Of a stretch of 64,000 bases of DNA, positions 36,167 to 45,811 are shown piece after piece (position 1 is the stretch's first letter; each line of letters opens with the position of its first letter). The translations under genes were made by a program, and so were the position numbers. Source of the stretch: Phragmitibacter sp965284365. Its GTDB lineage: Bacteria; Verrucomicrobiota; Verrucomicrobiia; Verrucomicrobiales; Verrucomicrobiaceae. The stretch lies in assembly GCA_965284365.1 (NCBI GenBank), contig OZ260079.1, positions 3,224,001-3,288,000 on the forward strand. Reading direction: 5' to 3'. The notes beneath the pieces are model-generated. The model was not told the DNA's origin. It saw nothing but the letters and a program-made list of their open reading frames with translations, and did not search any database.

Positions 36167-36940
36167 TCACTCTGTGCGACGACTCGGCCAGTCAGAGGGC
36201 AGGGCATCGATGCGCTCCCGCGTCCATCCAATATTTCTGCGGACTGTTCTGGCGGGTACTCCCACTGCGAGGCTGTGCGGTAGAACGTCTGCTGTCACTA
36301 CCGAGTCGGCTCCCACAATTGAACCATTCCCGAGACAGACATTCTTCAGGATCTGAACTCGTGAACCGACCAACACCCCTTCGCCGATAAAAAGGTGGGT
36401 GGCACGATTCATGATCTCGTAAGTGTCGCGATCATAGATCGCGTGTCCATCGCCGCAGCGGATCTCGCAGCCTGGTCCGACCATCGTGTCGGCGCCCACG
36501 GTAATGCAACCATCGTCGTCCGTCACAATGATCTCTGCACCTTGAATACTTACGTTGGCACCAATATGGATCCTGCCGCGATCTGAATGTAGCCAGAATC
36601 GGCAGTCGTTCACCGAGGCCCCGGCATCGATTCGAAGATCGTTTCCCGATCCCAGACAGGTGATTTGCGCGTTCTGTAACGCCACGCAACCAGCGATCTG
36701 AATCAGGTTGTCCGCTCCGAAAAACTCAAGCTTGAATCCCTGGGCGCGCGTAGGTGCCAGTTTGGCGCGGTTTCCAGCCCCATAGTCCGCGATGCCACTC
36801 CTCAGGAAAGCAACCTTTCGGCCGATTGCATGCCAGCATCTGGTTAATCTACGTAGTTTTTTCAAACCGATTGTACGCAAGGTATCACTGCGCTTTGGAT
36901 CTGCCGAGATCGCCAGCGGCCAGCCATTATGCAGCTGCAA
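36167..36940 (-). CDS. Hexapeptide acyltransferase (LbH, WbbJ-like)
   Basis: The product is 257 aa from a TTG start. The first third has no clear domain. From about residue 75 come LbH hexapeptide repeats (FFGADNLIQIAGCVALQNAQITCLGSGNDLRIDAGASVNDC...IHIGANVSIQGAEIIVTDDD). A His in GDGHAIYD is a catalytic candidate. The end reads LKNVCLGNGSIVGADSVVTADVLPHSLAVGVPARTV, the standard acetyltransferase terminus. It would O-acetylate a sugar. Confidence 0.9.
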   Translation of the reverse strand: MQLHNGWPLAISADPKRSDTLRTIGLKKLRRLTRCWHAIGRKVAFLRSGIADYGAGNRAKLAPTRAQGFKLEFFGADNLIQIAGCVALQNAQITCLGSGNDLRIDAGASVNDCRFWLHSDRGRIHIGANVSIQGAEIIVTDDDGCITVGADTMVGPGCEIRCGDGHAIYDRDTYEIMNRATHLFIGEGVLVGSRVQILKNVCLGNGSIVGADSVVTADVLPHSLAVGVPARTVRRNIGWTRERIDALPSDWPSRRTE

Positions 36941-36992
36941 TTCCCGGCATAGATGGGGTTTCCCGGCTGGACGTCAGCCGCTCGAGCGTTTT

Positions 36993-38021
36993 CTAAATCG
37001 CATCCGGAGGCAGCAGTATCGTCCTCGCGATCTGGCCCATGCTCTGGAACTGTATGGTAGGATACCAAGGGATGTCGACACATGCGCCGACCTGGCGCAG
37101 AAACTCACTCAACCTCTGACGATGCTCCGTCACTTTTGAGAGAGTGATTTGGCGCACAAAATCGGGGTCGATTGAAAGATTTGACCAGTGATAGACCGCC
37201 TCCGCAATAGCCTCGGGATTCGCCTCACACATCAGACTTGTCCGCTCGTCAAAAAACACCGACCGACCACCACGGCTTGGAGTCGAGACGACGGGGACAC
37301 CGCACATCAGGTATTCCATGCTTGCAAACATCGCCCCCTCTACCTCGGATAGGCAAAGACCGCATACTGACTGGCGAACGAGATCGGCGACTTGATAACC
37401 ATGGAGTTTGCCCCCGCTTGCCAGTTCGTCATTCGCCCACCAAGCTTGAGGAACTGCCTCCTTCACAGTTTTCATATAGTCAGGGAGAAAGCTGCCGGGG
37501 AACTTGTACGTAATCATGCAGAGGCGCTGTACACGAGCGGCCAGTTCGATCCGCTTGAACGGACTCAGCATAGCGTTATAGATTGCGTCCCATCGAATAG
37601 CTGGCCTGTTGTTCGTGGGGCAGAAGACGGTCTCATCGACGAGCGCATTTTGGTTCACGAAGAGGGCCTCCACCCCGGCGGCAATAAAGCGCTCGGCTTG
37701 GCTAGGTTCGTTGCAGAGCATCATGATCCGGTGCCGCGGCAATGCTCGCGTTCTCTCACGAACCTGTTCGGCGATGGTCGCGATCTCCGATTCTATATCC
37801 CAGAAGAAGAGGTAGAGAATAACAAGGTCCCTGTCCCTGAGCAGGGTATGGAGATGGCGGTCATCGCGCCCCCATACAAGCAGCACGACTGCCGGATCTC
37901 TTGAAAGCACACGCGCGTGATTGCAATGCTGCTCCCTCAGATGTCGAAGGGCCTCTTTCCACCCGCGAAGCCGCCAGACACGAGCCAAGAAGACGGAATA
38001 GGAAAATGAAGGTAAATACAT
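36993..38021 (-). CDS. Glycosyltransferase (GT-B, uncertain family)
   Basis: From ATG 38021 the protein is 342 aa; a TTG at 38063 would add 14 residues. The N-terminal half has VVLLVWGRDDRHLHTLLRDRDLVILYLFFWDI. The C-terminal donor half has FKRIELAARVQRLCMITYKFP and VCGLCLSEVEGAMFASMEYLMCGVPVVSTPSRGGRSVFF, where E-G-x5-SME stands for the E-x7-E site. This matches glycosyltransferases found in EPS loci near methyltransferases. It opens the sub-operon that continues downstream to the acyltransferase gene. Confidence 0.85.
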   Translation of the reverse strand: MYLPSFSYSVFLARVWRLRGWKEALRHLREQHCNHARVLSRDPAVVLLVWGRDDRHLHTLLRDRDLVILYLFFWDIESEIATIAEQVRERTRALPRHRIMMLCNEPSQAERFIAAGVEALFVNQNALVDETVFCPTNNRPAIRWDAIYNAMLSPFKRIELAARVQRLCMITYKFPGSFLPDYMKTVKEAVPQAWWANDELASGGKLHGYQVADLVRQSVCGLCLSEVEGAMFASMEYLMCGVPVVSTPSRGGRSVFFDERTSLMCEANPEAIAEAVYHWSNLSIDPDFVRQITLSKVTEHRQRLSEFLRQVGACVDIPWYPTIQFQSMGQIARTILLPPDAI

Positions 38022-38063
38022 CGCTGGGGGAGTAAGGACATATCCAAGGCTAAAGACTGCCAA

Positions 38064-38531
38064 GCTGCGTTAAGTAGTCAATTAGCACTGGGTTTCGAAT
38101 GAGAAGGGCGTCACATATTGCTTGTAGTTCATACCCGCTTATGCCGACATTTCAGATGGGCCGTTGTCTTGGGAAGTGCGCAAGGAAGACGCGCCATGAG
38201 ATCTTCTGCAAACGTGGCACAGGGAGGGGAGTTTGATCAGGTTATTCATCAAAAAAAACAGAATGATCGACAGTTTCCATCGAAGCATAAAGCTCGACTG
38301 ACGAAATTCCGCCGTTTCCGCGTGCAGTTGGGATACATTGTGTCTCCCTCATTCACTACTCTAATGACTGACAATCATGTTGCGGCATCGAATCGGGTGG
38401 TGAGAGGTCCATGAGTCAAGTCTCTCATTTTGGGAAATAATGAAGAAGTAGACATGTCTTCAATCCATTATTCAGCCCCGATGCTGTTGTGAATATTCAA
38501 TCAGTATGGCAACCCTTCGATGACCTCTGGA
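38064..38531. other. Gap of about 468 bp, no recognisable gene
   Basis: Nothing is recognisable on either strand. A plus-strand frame of 98 codons (38118-38414) and a minus-strand stretch with WKLSIILFFLMNNLIKLP (a possible TM) are open, but composition, position and lack of family similarity do not support a gene. It may hold promoters for the downstream minus-strand operon. Confidence 0.4.
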
Positions 38532-39323
38532 CTAGAATCCATTGTGAAATGTCCAATGCCTAGTGTCATGTCCACACTTTCGCAGAAATACGAGATTGCC
38601 CAAACCTTCGCCTTTCCAAGGATTGAGAAATTCCATTGTGAAGACGAGATCGGCCTTAGGCAGCCTTCGCATAGCCTTCCGTAACACGACTTTCCAAGCG
38701 CCCGACCTCTTGCATGTAGTAGGACCGGGCCCTTCGGGATGCCAAACTTCGTAGTTGCGATTACACATGATATAGCGGAAGACGCTCTGGAGCGATGGCA
38801 TCCATAGATCGTGAAACCCGACCACCCCGCCCACCTCAAGCTTTTTGTCTATTAAGATGAATTCCATCAAGGTAAGATCGAAAAGATGCGAAGCGTCGAT
38901 AAAAGCGAACTGGATGCTGCCCAAGGTCGGGATCACTTCTTCCGCAAACTTTCGGTGAAATTGCCAGAAGGAATTCAAGCCAGCACGCTTTACCATCTCA
39001 ATGCCGCTATCGTCATAATTCGCCTGAAACGGATCAATTACTACATGGTGACCTGCTCCAATGCTGGCTAACGCGCCAAGTATCGCTAGAGTGGATATTC
39101 CTTTGGCCAATCCCACTTCAACTGATCGGGAGGGCTTCAAGGATCTCACGGCTCGATATAAGAGCAGAGCCTCCTCCTCAGAAATGTTTGAATCCAAGGA
39201 AACCTGAATCCCTAAATTATTCCAGACTTTTTGAGTTCGGAACACTTCCTCCAATGTCGAAGGTAATTCAGACTCACGGTTTTCTGCCTCCATATTCCAC
39301 ATTTGATACTGCTCTGAGTTCAT
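38532..39323 (-). CDS. Class I SAM methyltransferase (Methyltransf_24 / cephalosporin hydroxylase-like)
   Basis: The 263-aa product shows SVEVGLAKGISTLAILGAL (motif I, about 74-92), HHVVIDPFQANYDDSG (motif II) and IQFAFIDASHLFDLTLMEF with VGGVVGFHDLWMPSL, the DxxH and GGxxxxHD signature of Methyltransf_24 (O-methyltransferases such as CmcI/MycE). These methylate sugar or small-molecule hydroxyls with a metal ion. The ATG overlaps the upstream stop by 4 nt. Confidence 0.9.
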   Translation of the reverse strand: MNSEQYQMWNMEAENRESELPSTLEEVFRTQKVWNNLGIQVSLDSNISEEEALLLYRAVRSLKPSRSVEVGLAKGISTLAILGALASIGAGHHVVIDPFQANYDDSGIEMVKRAGLNSFWQFHRKFAEEVIPTLGSIQFAFIDASHLFDLTLMEFILIDKKLEVGGVVGFHDLWMPSLQSVFRYIMCNRNYEVWHPEGPGPTTCKRSGAWKVVLRKAMRRLPKADLVFTMEFLNPWKGEGLGNLVFLRKCGHDTRHWTFHNGF

Positions 39324-40234
39324 GATGCTGTGGCAAAAATTCCGCCAAGCTGTTTGCGTATTGCGGTTTCCACTTCGTCGACACTAATCTCGTTCATACA
39401 GGCGACGTCATACGGACACACATCGCCCTGGCTGTCATGAAGCCAGCAGGGGCCGCACGCAATCGGTACATATATATTATGATTATTGCGATATCCGGAG
39501 TTGGCTGGCGACTCACGACCTCCGTAAATAATGACAGCGGAGACATTTACTCCGTTAGCAGCGTGCATTAGAAAACTTACGCCACCGACAAACAAATCAC
39601 AATTTGCAACAATTGCCATCGATTGACGCATTGAAAGATGACCAGCGAATCTGGTAACATTCAAAAACTCTGGTTCTGAAGAATCGCCAAGTTGTATAAG
39701 TTCAACCTCAGATGCCATGCGTGACAATAGTGCCTTCCATTGAATAAAAGGCCAGTTTTTTACTTTTTCCTTGGTGCGGGTACTAAAAGCAATCCTGATT
39801 CGCTCACTAGTGCCCAGTGTACAGCGAGCCTGTTCCAATTCCGGTGCGCTAAGGAATACCTTGGATTGATAGTCGTATTCTTGAATACCAATTTTCTGTA
39901 GAGTCTCCTGAAGAATATTTACATCACCTCGTTTTGCGGTGGCAGTTTCCAGATACCAGAATCGTAAATGAAAATAACTCTCAGGCGCATTGATTGTCTC
40001 AATATATGGATCAATGAAGACCAATTCACTATGTGCGGTGACTAAATTAACACGAATTCTCGGAAATGTCGTTTTCAGTATCTGACAAAGCATCGCGGAA
40101 AGCAGTGTGTCTCCCGGAGCCCCAAAGGCATTTTCAACGGTAAGTCTACCGCGAACGACATTCAACAACCACAAATGGCGCGTCATAAATGCGTTTAGGT
40201 GCCAATGTATTTTTTGTAGCAAGCCAGCGACCAT
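39320..40234 (-). CDS. Family 9 glycosyltransferase (heptosyltransferase-like)
   Basis: The 304-aa GT-B protein carries the GT9 signature: AFGAPGDTLLSAMLCQIL at the N terminus (the usual GD-x2-L-x3-L), IRIAFSTRTKEKVKNWPFIQWKALLSRM in the donor domain and NCDLFVGGVSFLMHAANGVNVSAVIIYGGRESPANSGYRN near the end. CPYDVACMNEIS follows as in related LPS enzymes. Typical ADP-heptose transferases have the same TDSGxxH position, here GGVSFLMHAA, which suggests another donor. It overlaps the methyltransferase gene downstream by 4 nt. Confidence 0.9.
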   Translation of the reverse strand: MVAGLLQKIHWHLNAFMTRHLWLLNVVRGRLTVENAFGAPGDTLLSAMLCQILKTTFPRIRVNLVTAHSELVFIDPYIETINAPESYFHLRFWYLETATAKRGDVNILQETLQKIGIQEYDYQSKVFLSAPELEQARCTLGTSERIRIAFSTRTKEKVKNWPFIQWKALLSRMASEVELIQLGDSSEPEFLNVTRFAGHLSMRQSMAIVANCDLFVGGVSFLMHAANGVNVSAVIIYGGRESPANSGYRNNHNIYVPIACGPCWLHDSQGDVCPYDVACMNEISVDEVETAIRKQLGGIFATAS

Positions 40235-40416
40235 CGGTAAATTATCTACAAACTGAAAAAACTAGATTTAGAGCGCCTATAATTTGCTGCCCTCCAAACC
40301 TGTAACGCGCGTATTGTGCGCCTGCAGCCCTTTTATGGTTTCGTTGATTTGGTGTGGGTCCCAGATGAGCGTCAAGCTTTTTGCGGTTAATCTTCAAGCG
40401 TTTTTTGATCAGCCAT

Positions 40417-41163
40417 CTAACGCTTGCGTTCAAATCCGAGCACCCGCCCCGACGAATTAATTAACCTAAAGTCCTGACTCACTAGCCAGTGCGTAACCGA
40501 ACCGACGTCGTTTTTGGATAATATATCGGGATGAATCTCGATAATTACGGCACGGATCCCCTTGGGAATTGGGGACTGAACCGCATGGAATTCGGCGCCT
40601 TCTATATCTATCATCAGCACCTCTGTACGCTCGCCACACATTTTGAACAATGTGTCGAAGGACAACGCTGGCACCTCGCGCTTGACAACGTCCTTTGTGT
40701 TATCAGAGTTCTCGAGTCGATCGGTCCAGAAATCCTCTGTCACGATCAGACTTTGGAATCCATCGTTGTTCGATGCTGCAGCGTGAAGACATTCGCCTGA
40801 AACTTTATTGCGACTGTAGTTGTCCTTCAGCAATTCGTAAGTTCCGGGATTCGCCTCAACTGCGACTATTGACTGAGCGCCCAGATTTTTGATCGCGTGG
40901 ATGCCTACAAATCCAAGCCCCGCTCCGAGATCCAGAATTCGATCGCCGCATTGAATGATGCTGTCAGCCATTTCTACTTCTGCTTTTTCAAATTGACCGG
41001 AAATCAGACTTAGCTTCATACTTAATGAGATCCCGGTCACATTGAGTTCGACACCTTTGAGACATATTGCCTTCACGCTTTGCAAATAGCGATGCAGCCT
41101 AGCCTCGCGATAAAGGATTAGTCTGCGCTGAATCGCGGCAACTATTGGACTAATGAATAACAT
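40417..41163 (-). CDS. FkbM-family SAM-dependent methyltransferase
   Basis: The 248-aa product has motif I DRILDLGAGLGFVGIHAIK (about 92-110), motif II IVAVEANPGTYELLK and the FkbM signature VLMIDIEGAEFHAVQSP. The usual KIDVEGAE appears as IDIEGAE. It begins immediately after a gap following the GT2 gene and ends 180 bp before the GT9 gene. It should methylate a sugar hydroxyl. The C terminus is unremarkable. Confidence 0.92.
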   Translation of the reverse strand: MLFISPIVAAIQRRLILYREARLHRYLQSVKAICLKGVELNVTGISLSMKLSLISGQFEKAEVEMADSIIQCGDRILDLGAGLGFVGIHAIKNLGAQSIVAVEANPGTYELLKDNYSRNKVSGECLHAAASNNDGFQSLIVTEDFWTDRLENSDNTKDVVKREVPALSFDTLFKMCGERTEVLMIDIEGAEFHAVQSPIPKGIRAVIIEIHPDILSKNDVGSVTHWLVSQDFRLINSSGRVLGFERKR

Positions 41164-41238
41164 GATTGCTGAAGATTGTGGCCTTTGTGTGATATGCAGC
41201 CTTTGATGTCAATATTGAGGGAAACCTTTGGCAAAATT

Positions 41239-42183
41239 CTATTCCAGGCTTTGCCTCACATTTGTATGCCCGGCTTCAATTGAATCTATCATTTGCGTCG
41301 CATATTGTCGGCCCTTCATCTCGGCGTCCTTGATCCACCGCGTGCGAAAATCTAGAGAATTCTTATACCGCCACATTGATATCGTTTTTGTTAATGAAGG
41401 CTTTCGCGTGACCTCCCTGACCCCGTGCAAGTATTTCAGTAGCACGTTAGAACACCACTGATTCGCTACTAATCGATGGAAATACGATTCCTCTATACGC
41501 TGTGACGGAATTAAATGGTCAAGTGCTAGACTTACGAACCGGCCGACACCCCATCCATCTTCTGTCAAGGTCCACAGAAGATCCATGTCTCCACATGAAG
41601 CCAAATTTGCACCTTTACGATCCAAAGATCGGCGTAGAGGGTCCTTTGCTACCAGGTCGAAGTAATTCCGCGCTGCTTCTCTCCTCACTGCTAGTCCTGC
41701 ACCAGGGGGAAAACAATTTAGGTCAGGTTGGTTTGTCCAGCAATCTCGCGTTACCTTGTGCACTGTAATATACCATAGATAGGGTTCCATCCAATGCGGT
41801 GGGGGGCTCTCAAAAACTCCTCTCAGATTACCGCACCCCCATGCGCCAAGCATGGGCCACTGGCCCCCAATGTTTACGACATTCTGCAGATAATCTGGAT
41901 CCAAGACATTATCATCATCGACGAATAGCATGATATCGCCATTGGCCTCCTTCATTCCTCTTGCACGTGCTGGTGTCAGGCCCAACTCTTCCTCTACCAG
42001 CACTCTGGGATTGGGCAAATCCTCCAGATCAAGCCATGGTTTCACGGGTGAATTTGAACAATTGTCTATTACCAGCAGCTCCCAAATTAGTTCTGAAGTT
42101 TGCTGTAGTCTCAGTGCCGCCAGCGTAGCCTCCAAGTTGCTCTTACGCGGATTGTGCGTGCAAATAATCACCGAGACATGCAT
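41239..42183 (-). CDS. Family 2 glycosyltransferase, paralogue A
   Basis: The 314-aa GT-A enzyme opens VSVIICTHNPRKSNLEATLAAL and has EEELGLTPARARGMKEANGDIMLFVDDDNVLDPDYLQNV with the DDD metal site. A catalytic-side segment CGDMDLLWTLTEDGWGVGRF supplies the D-x-D/E pair. Its length and motif layout match the enzyme at 46331-47275 (also 314 aa), so both derive from one duplication. It is followed by no close partner on the minus side; the next gene is 75 bp away. Confidence 0.94.
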   Translation of the reverse strand: MHVSVIICTHNPRKSNLEATLAALRLQQTSELIWELLVIDNCSNSPVKPWLDLEDLPNPRVLVEEELGLTPARARGMKEANGDIMLFVDDDNVLDPDYLQNVVNIGGQWPMLGAWGCGNLRGVFESPPPHWMEPYLWYITVHKVTRDCWTNQPDLNCFPPGAGLAVRREAARNYFDLVAKDPLRRSLDRKGANLASCGDMDLLWTLTEDGWGVGRFVSLALDHLIPSQRIEESYFHRLVANQWCSNVLLKYLHGVREVTRKPSLTKTISMWRYKNSLDFRTRWIKDAEMKGRQYATQMIDSIEAGHTNVRQSLE

Positions 42184-42316
42184 GATATTGCAGTAGTCGA
42201 GAACGCTCCAATATTACGCATCTACGCGTTAGGGGCACGCATCTTACAGTGCCGTGCGGTGTATAGCGTGTTCATCTTGCGCGGCAATTCGTATTTGCCT
42301 CAGACGATCTTGGAGA

Positions 42317-43105
42317 TTAATTAGATTTGCTACGATGAAACAAAAGAAGCCCTCCTTTTTCCTGGCTGTTTGGGCTGTTCGATTGAAACAATAGATCGAA
42401 CCCCGCCCTCTCTGCTAGTTCTATGATTTGGGCTTTGCCCCCACCCCCTGTGTGCCACGGGTGCCACTCTAGTATAAGATGCTTCGCTTTCGCAAGCACA
42501 TGTTTGTATGCCAAGAGAAATTCATACTCTCCGCCTTCAATATCCACTTTGATGAGGTCCAACGGTCCGGACTGAAAATTGCGGAGATCGTCGTCACTCA
42601 CTCGCATGACTGTTCGAATCCTGCCCTTTTCAGCTAGATTCATTTTTCCTGCTGATGAGTACATGAAGGGGCGTTCCACAAATTCTTGCAGGCCACTTTC
42701 GTTCGAGATAATCCCGTTCCAGAATGTGAACTCGGATTTGAGATTGTTTATCTCTATTAACTTCGCCACCGAATCTGATACTCTAGAATCTCCGTCAACC
42801 AGCAATGCTTCCACGGCGCCAACTAACCCAAGCCGCCGACGTAATAGAAGGATATAAAGTGAAAAGTATCCGGCGTGACAGCCAAGATCTAGCCACCTTT
42901 CAGGCAGAGGGATTAGCTTCATAAATGCTTCATATTCATTTTCAATGAAGATCTCGCTGAAGGAACACCACGCTTCTTTAAAGAATATTGGACACAACAG
43001 ATCTTTCCCTAAGGGTGCAGCAATATCCAAGGCCTCAAAATGATCATTTTTGAGTTTGAATGCTAACCTTCTCCGAATTGCGTGTATTTTAAGGAGCCAA
43101 AACAT
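42317..43105 (-). CDS. FkbM-family SAM-dependent methyltransferase
   Basis: The 262-aa protein carries WLDLGCHAGYFSLYILLLR (about 70-88), a DGDS-containing loop (VEALLVDGDSRV) and the FkbM signature LIKVDIEGGEYEFLLAYK. LILEWHPWHTGGGG is typical of this subgroup near residue 205. It should methylate a sugar hydroxyl. It lies about 130 bp from each neighbour, so it may have its own promoter, although no convincing one was seen. Confidence 0.92.
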   Translation of the reverse strand: MFWLLKIHAIRRRLAFKLKNDHFEALDIAAPLGKDLLCPIFFKEAWCSFSEIFIENEYEAFMKLIPLPERWLDLGCHAGYFSLYILLLRRRLGLVGAVEALLVDGDSRVSDSVAKLIEINNLKSEFTFWNGIISNESGLQEFVERPFMYSSAGKMNLAEKGRIRTVMRVSDDDLRNFQSGPLDLIKVDIEGGEYEFLLAYKHVLAKAKHLILEWHPWHTGGGGKAQIIELAERAGFDLLFQSNSPNSQEKGGLLLFHRSKSN

Positions 43106-43247
43106 AATTGGGTCTATTGCATCACCGTCAGCGTAGAGGCTATGGGTGTTAACAGAACAACAATTGTGGCAATCTGCATAGCCTGCGGCGTCGATTTGTA
43201 TGTAAAGCGCAAGTAATTAGATGGGTCGGTTGGTTTTTTTAACGACA

Positions 43248-44522
43248 TCAAGAGTGTAGATAGGCGGCGACATTGTTAACACGGGACTGAGAAATACAGC
43301 CAAGAAGCCGATCCGCGATATGATCCCAAGTCCAACGAGCGAAATTTTGCCTTAGTTCCTCAGGCTTGAGCGGTGCCGGCCCCTCTCTGCGTGCTGCAAT
43401 CATTAGCAGTTGTGCCAGTGCGCGTGGATTCTGAGATTCAAACAAAAGTATTCGTTCGTCTAACTGATAGAGATCAATCTGTTCGCGAATGGAAGGGAGG
43501 TCTGAGGATATTACGGGAAGGCCCCGCATGGCCGCTTCGGACACTGGGAGTCCAAAGCCCTCATAGTTGCTGGGGAATGCCAATACATCCGCTTCAGTCC
43601 ACAGGTCTTCCATGCATAGTGTGGACACGTGCCCCAGCAATCTGACGGCACCCCCTGCCTCGACTAGCGCGGCACAAGCTCGTTCAGCTTGAGGATAGTT
43701 TCCAGTTCCCGAGAGGAGTTTGTCGGTGCCCGCCCCACAAAGAATTATCTCTATTTCAGCACCCCAGTTTTTACACAGCAGGGCCGCCTCAAGCAATAGA
43801 TGTTGACCTTTGCGAAAATGAAGGAATGCCGGGCAAAAAACTTTGAGAGCCCCGCGGGCCGGGTTTCTGCGCGTGCATTGGCGATTCAGCTCATGTGAAC
43901 AGGGGCCGATCGGCAGCGTCACCAGTCTAGCTTTGGCCTCGGGCACCCTCTTTGCTACCTCACTTCGAGTAAACTCCGACACGCAAAACACAAGGTCGGC
44001 GTGCTGGCACCAGCGGTCCATATTCTGAAGAGTAGCCGAAGAGAGAGTGGGGGATACATCATAAATAATTCCAGCTACCTTTTTTGTCCAACCAGCTAGT
44101 GGCTGATTCATGATACAAGGTGAGAGGGTCCATTCTGCCCTGGATTTTTTCGCATCAGTCGCTGTTTGCTGGTCTCGCAACTTTTGCCGATAATTGCGCA
44201 TTTTATCGCCAAAATCGCCATTCTGATTGCCCAGGCGCCGCAGCAATCCGTCCACAATCTGCATTGCAGTGCCGCGTTTCCACCCTTGGCGCTTGACTGA
44301 AACATTTGAGTTTCCGCGCACCATGGCCATGCAAGCTTCCTTGCGGCTATCTGACACGATCCAATGCAAGGAGCCAAGCCTTTCAGCAAGCTTGGGTATC
44401 AGCCGGCTCCGAACCACGTCCACGCTATGTGATACGTATTCCATGTCCTGCAGAAAAACGGCAGCCTCGGACCTGTTTGGCGGCAGCTTTGTGCTACTGC
44501 GATCAGTCATTGAAAGTGTCAT
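43248..44522 (-). CDS. Family 4 glycosyltransferase
   Basis: The 424-aa protein has an unusual start: an N-terminal stretch of about 130 residues (VFLQDMEYVSHSVDVVRSRLIPKLAERLG) that does not look like the usual Rossmann entry. The donor domain is clear: LKVFCPAFLHFRKGQHLLLEAALL and DVLAFPSNYEGFGLPVSEAAMRGLPVISSDLPSIREQ. The acceptor side has IIYDVSPTLSSATLQNMDRWCQ and LVFCVSEFTRSEV. It overlaps the next gene downstream by 4 nt. Confidence 0.92.
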   Translation of the reverse strand: MTLSMTDRSSTKLPPNRSEAAVFLQDMEYVSHSVDVVRSRLIPKLAERLGSLHWIVSDSRKEACMAMVRGNSNVSVKRQGWKRGTAMQIVDGLLRRLGNQNGDFGDKMRNYRQKLRDQQTATDAKKSRAEWTLSPCIMNQPLAGWTKKVAGIIYDVSPTLSSATLQNMDRWCQHADLVFCVSEFTRSEVAKRVPEAKARLVTLPIGPCSHELNRQCTRRNPARGALKVFCPAFLHFRKGQHLLLEAALLCKNWGAEIEIILCGAGTDKLLSGTGNYPQAERACAALVEAGGAVRLLGHVSTLCMEDLWTEADVLAFPSNYEGFGLPVSEAAMRGLPVISSDLPSIREQIDLYQLDERILLFESQNPRALAQLLMIAARREGPAPLKPEELRQNFARWTWDHIADRLLGCISQSRVNNVAAYLHS

Positions 44523-45745
44523 ATCGTCCCCGAGGCGGCTGAAGCCCTTTTACTGTTCGTCTGGGGAATACTTAGCTTTGCTTCATGGGCCGCCGCAGCA
44601 AGAGAGCCTGAAAGCTCAGTACCTAATGCGTCCATGGCAAAGTGTCTTGTCGCAAATTCTAACGCCAATTCTGATGCGAGTTTCCACTTTGCCGTATCCA
44701 CTGCAAGGTGCATAATGGCCTCCACCAACTCGGTTGCATCGTTTGAAAGCCAAACGGCTTTCCCTATTAAACTCCTCAGTTCTTCGGCAGTGGCACTGTC
44801 AGGATGAACGGAGCCGACCACTGGCAATCCGTGATGGAGAAAGTCAGCGATTCTAGAGGGGAATGAATACCTAGCACCCCATTCATTTTTGGGATCTGTA
44901 TCAGGCCCGGGCAACAACGCCACGTGCATGCGGCTCAGTACTTCATCCCGTTCATCATCACTCAGCGCTTCTAGAACTGTGACTTGCAAATCAGATGGTA
45001 TTTGCCGACTTTTCTCTTTAGGTCCGATGTAAAAAAGCTCAAAGGACATGCCAGATTTTTGTATTTGATTTAGCACTTCCGGCCATACCTGGTGAAGGCT
45101 TCCGTAGGCTAGTGTCCCGAGCATTACACAGCGTATAGGGCTCGTCACATTTGGGGGTAGACATCGTTTCTGCGTCGGCCTGCGGGCAATACCCAGCTTA
45201 CGCGTGCGATCGATCGTAGAGCAGGAATTAATGGCCCTTTGCAGTGCTCCCGTGAGGGCATACACCTGCATAGCGTTGCGGCATAGCCTTGTAATGTGAG
45301 GGTGCTGCGCAGGGCTCAGCTCCTCCATCTCCATAAGGTCCATCCAGTTGACGACATAGGGCAATTTCAGCAAATCCAAGCATGCACCGGCGATTTTTGC
45401 ATCCTCCTCTGAGGCTACGATCACATAAGCCGCGCCAAATCCTTTCTGTCTCAACTGTCTGACTCTGGAAACGGAACGCCCCGAGAGCCTACCGTCATCC
45501 CACCACAGCAAACGGAATCTGCGTTGAATTCTCCTAAAAAAACCGCGGCCTACTATCCACGGCCAGTGATCTAGAACGTCTTCGTACAAATTTGTCACGG
45601 GGCAAGGTTCGTCTCCCACCAAATCGCCCCGTGCCCAACAGAGTTGATGGCAACCCTCTCCAAGGCTTCTAGCCAGATACTGCAGTTGCTTTCCAGTTCC
45701 GTGGGTGTGATTCGCCAACGGTGGATTGATGAAAAGAACTTTCAT
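44519..45745 (-). CDS. GT-B fold glycosyltransferase
   Basis: The 408-aa product begins MKVLFINPPLANHTHGTGKQLQYLARSL. The acceptor domain carries LPYVVNWMDLMEMEELSPAQ and the donor domain has IRCVMLGTLAYGSLHQVWPEVLNQIQ. A degenerate site PGPDTDPKNEWGARYSFPSRIADFLHHGLPVVGS replaces the E-x7-E region. It is therefore a GT4-like enzyme with a divergent active site. It overlaps the GT4 gene at 43248 by 4 nt, showing coupled expression. Confidence 0.86.
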   Translation of the reverse strand: MKVLFINPPLANHTHGTGKQLQYLARSLGEGCHQLCWARGDLVGDEPCPVTNLYEDVLDHWPWIVGRGFFRRIQRRFRLLWWDDGRLSGRSVSRVRQLRQKGFGAAYVIVASEEDAKIAGACLDLLKLPYVVNWMDLMEMEELSPAQHPHITRLCRNAMQVYALTGALQRAINSCSTIDRTRKLGIARRPTQKRCLPPNVTSPIRCVMLGTLAYGSLHQVWPEVLNQIQKSGMSFELFYIGPKEKSRQIPSDLQVTVLEALSDDERDEVLSRMHVALLPGPDTDPKNEWGARYSFPSRIADFLHHGLPVVGSVHPDSATAEELRSLIGKAVWLSNDATELVEAIMHLAVDTAKWKLASELALEFATRHFAMDALGTELSGSLAAAAHEAKLSIPQTNSKRASAASGTI

Positions 45746-45811
45746 GCTACGAACATCTACATCGAGTGAAAACCAACATTTGTATTATGCAATACATGCA
45801 CAGCTTGCACG

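Noticed and set aside
38118..38414. 98-codon plus-strand frame in the 38-kb gap
   Set aside because: No start signal or motif; opposite in strand to all neighbours and not protein-like in composition.
40242..40433. 63-codon basic frame overlapping the end of the FkbM gene
   Set aside because: No family sense, poor codon pattern and a 17-nt overlap with a good gene end; treated as chance.
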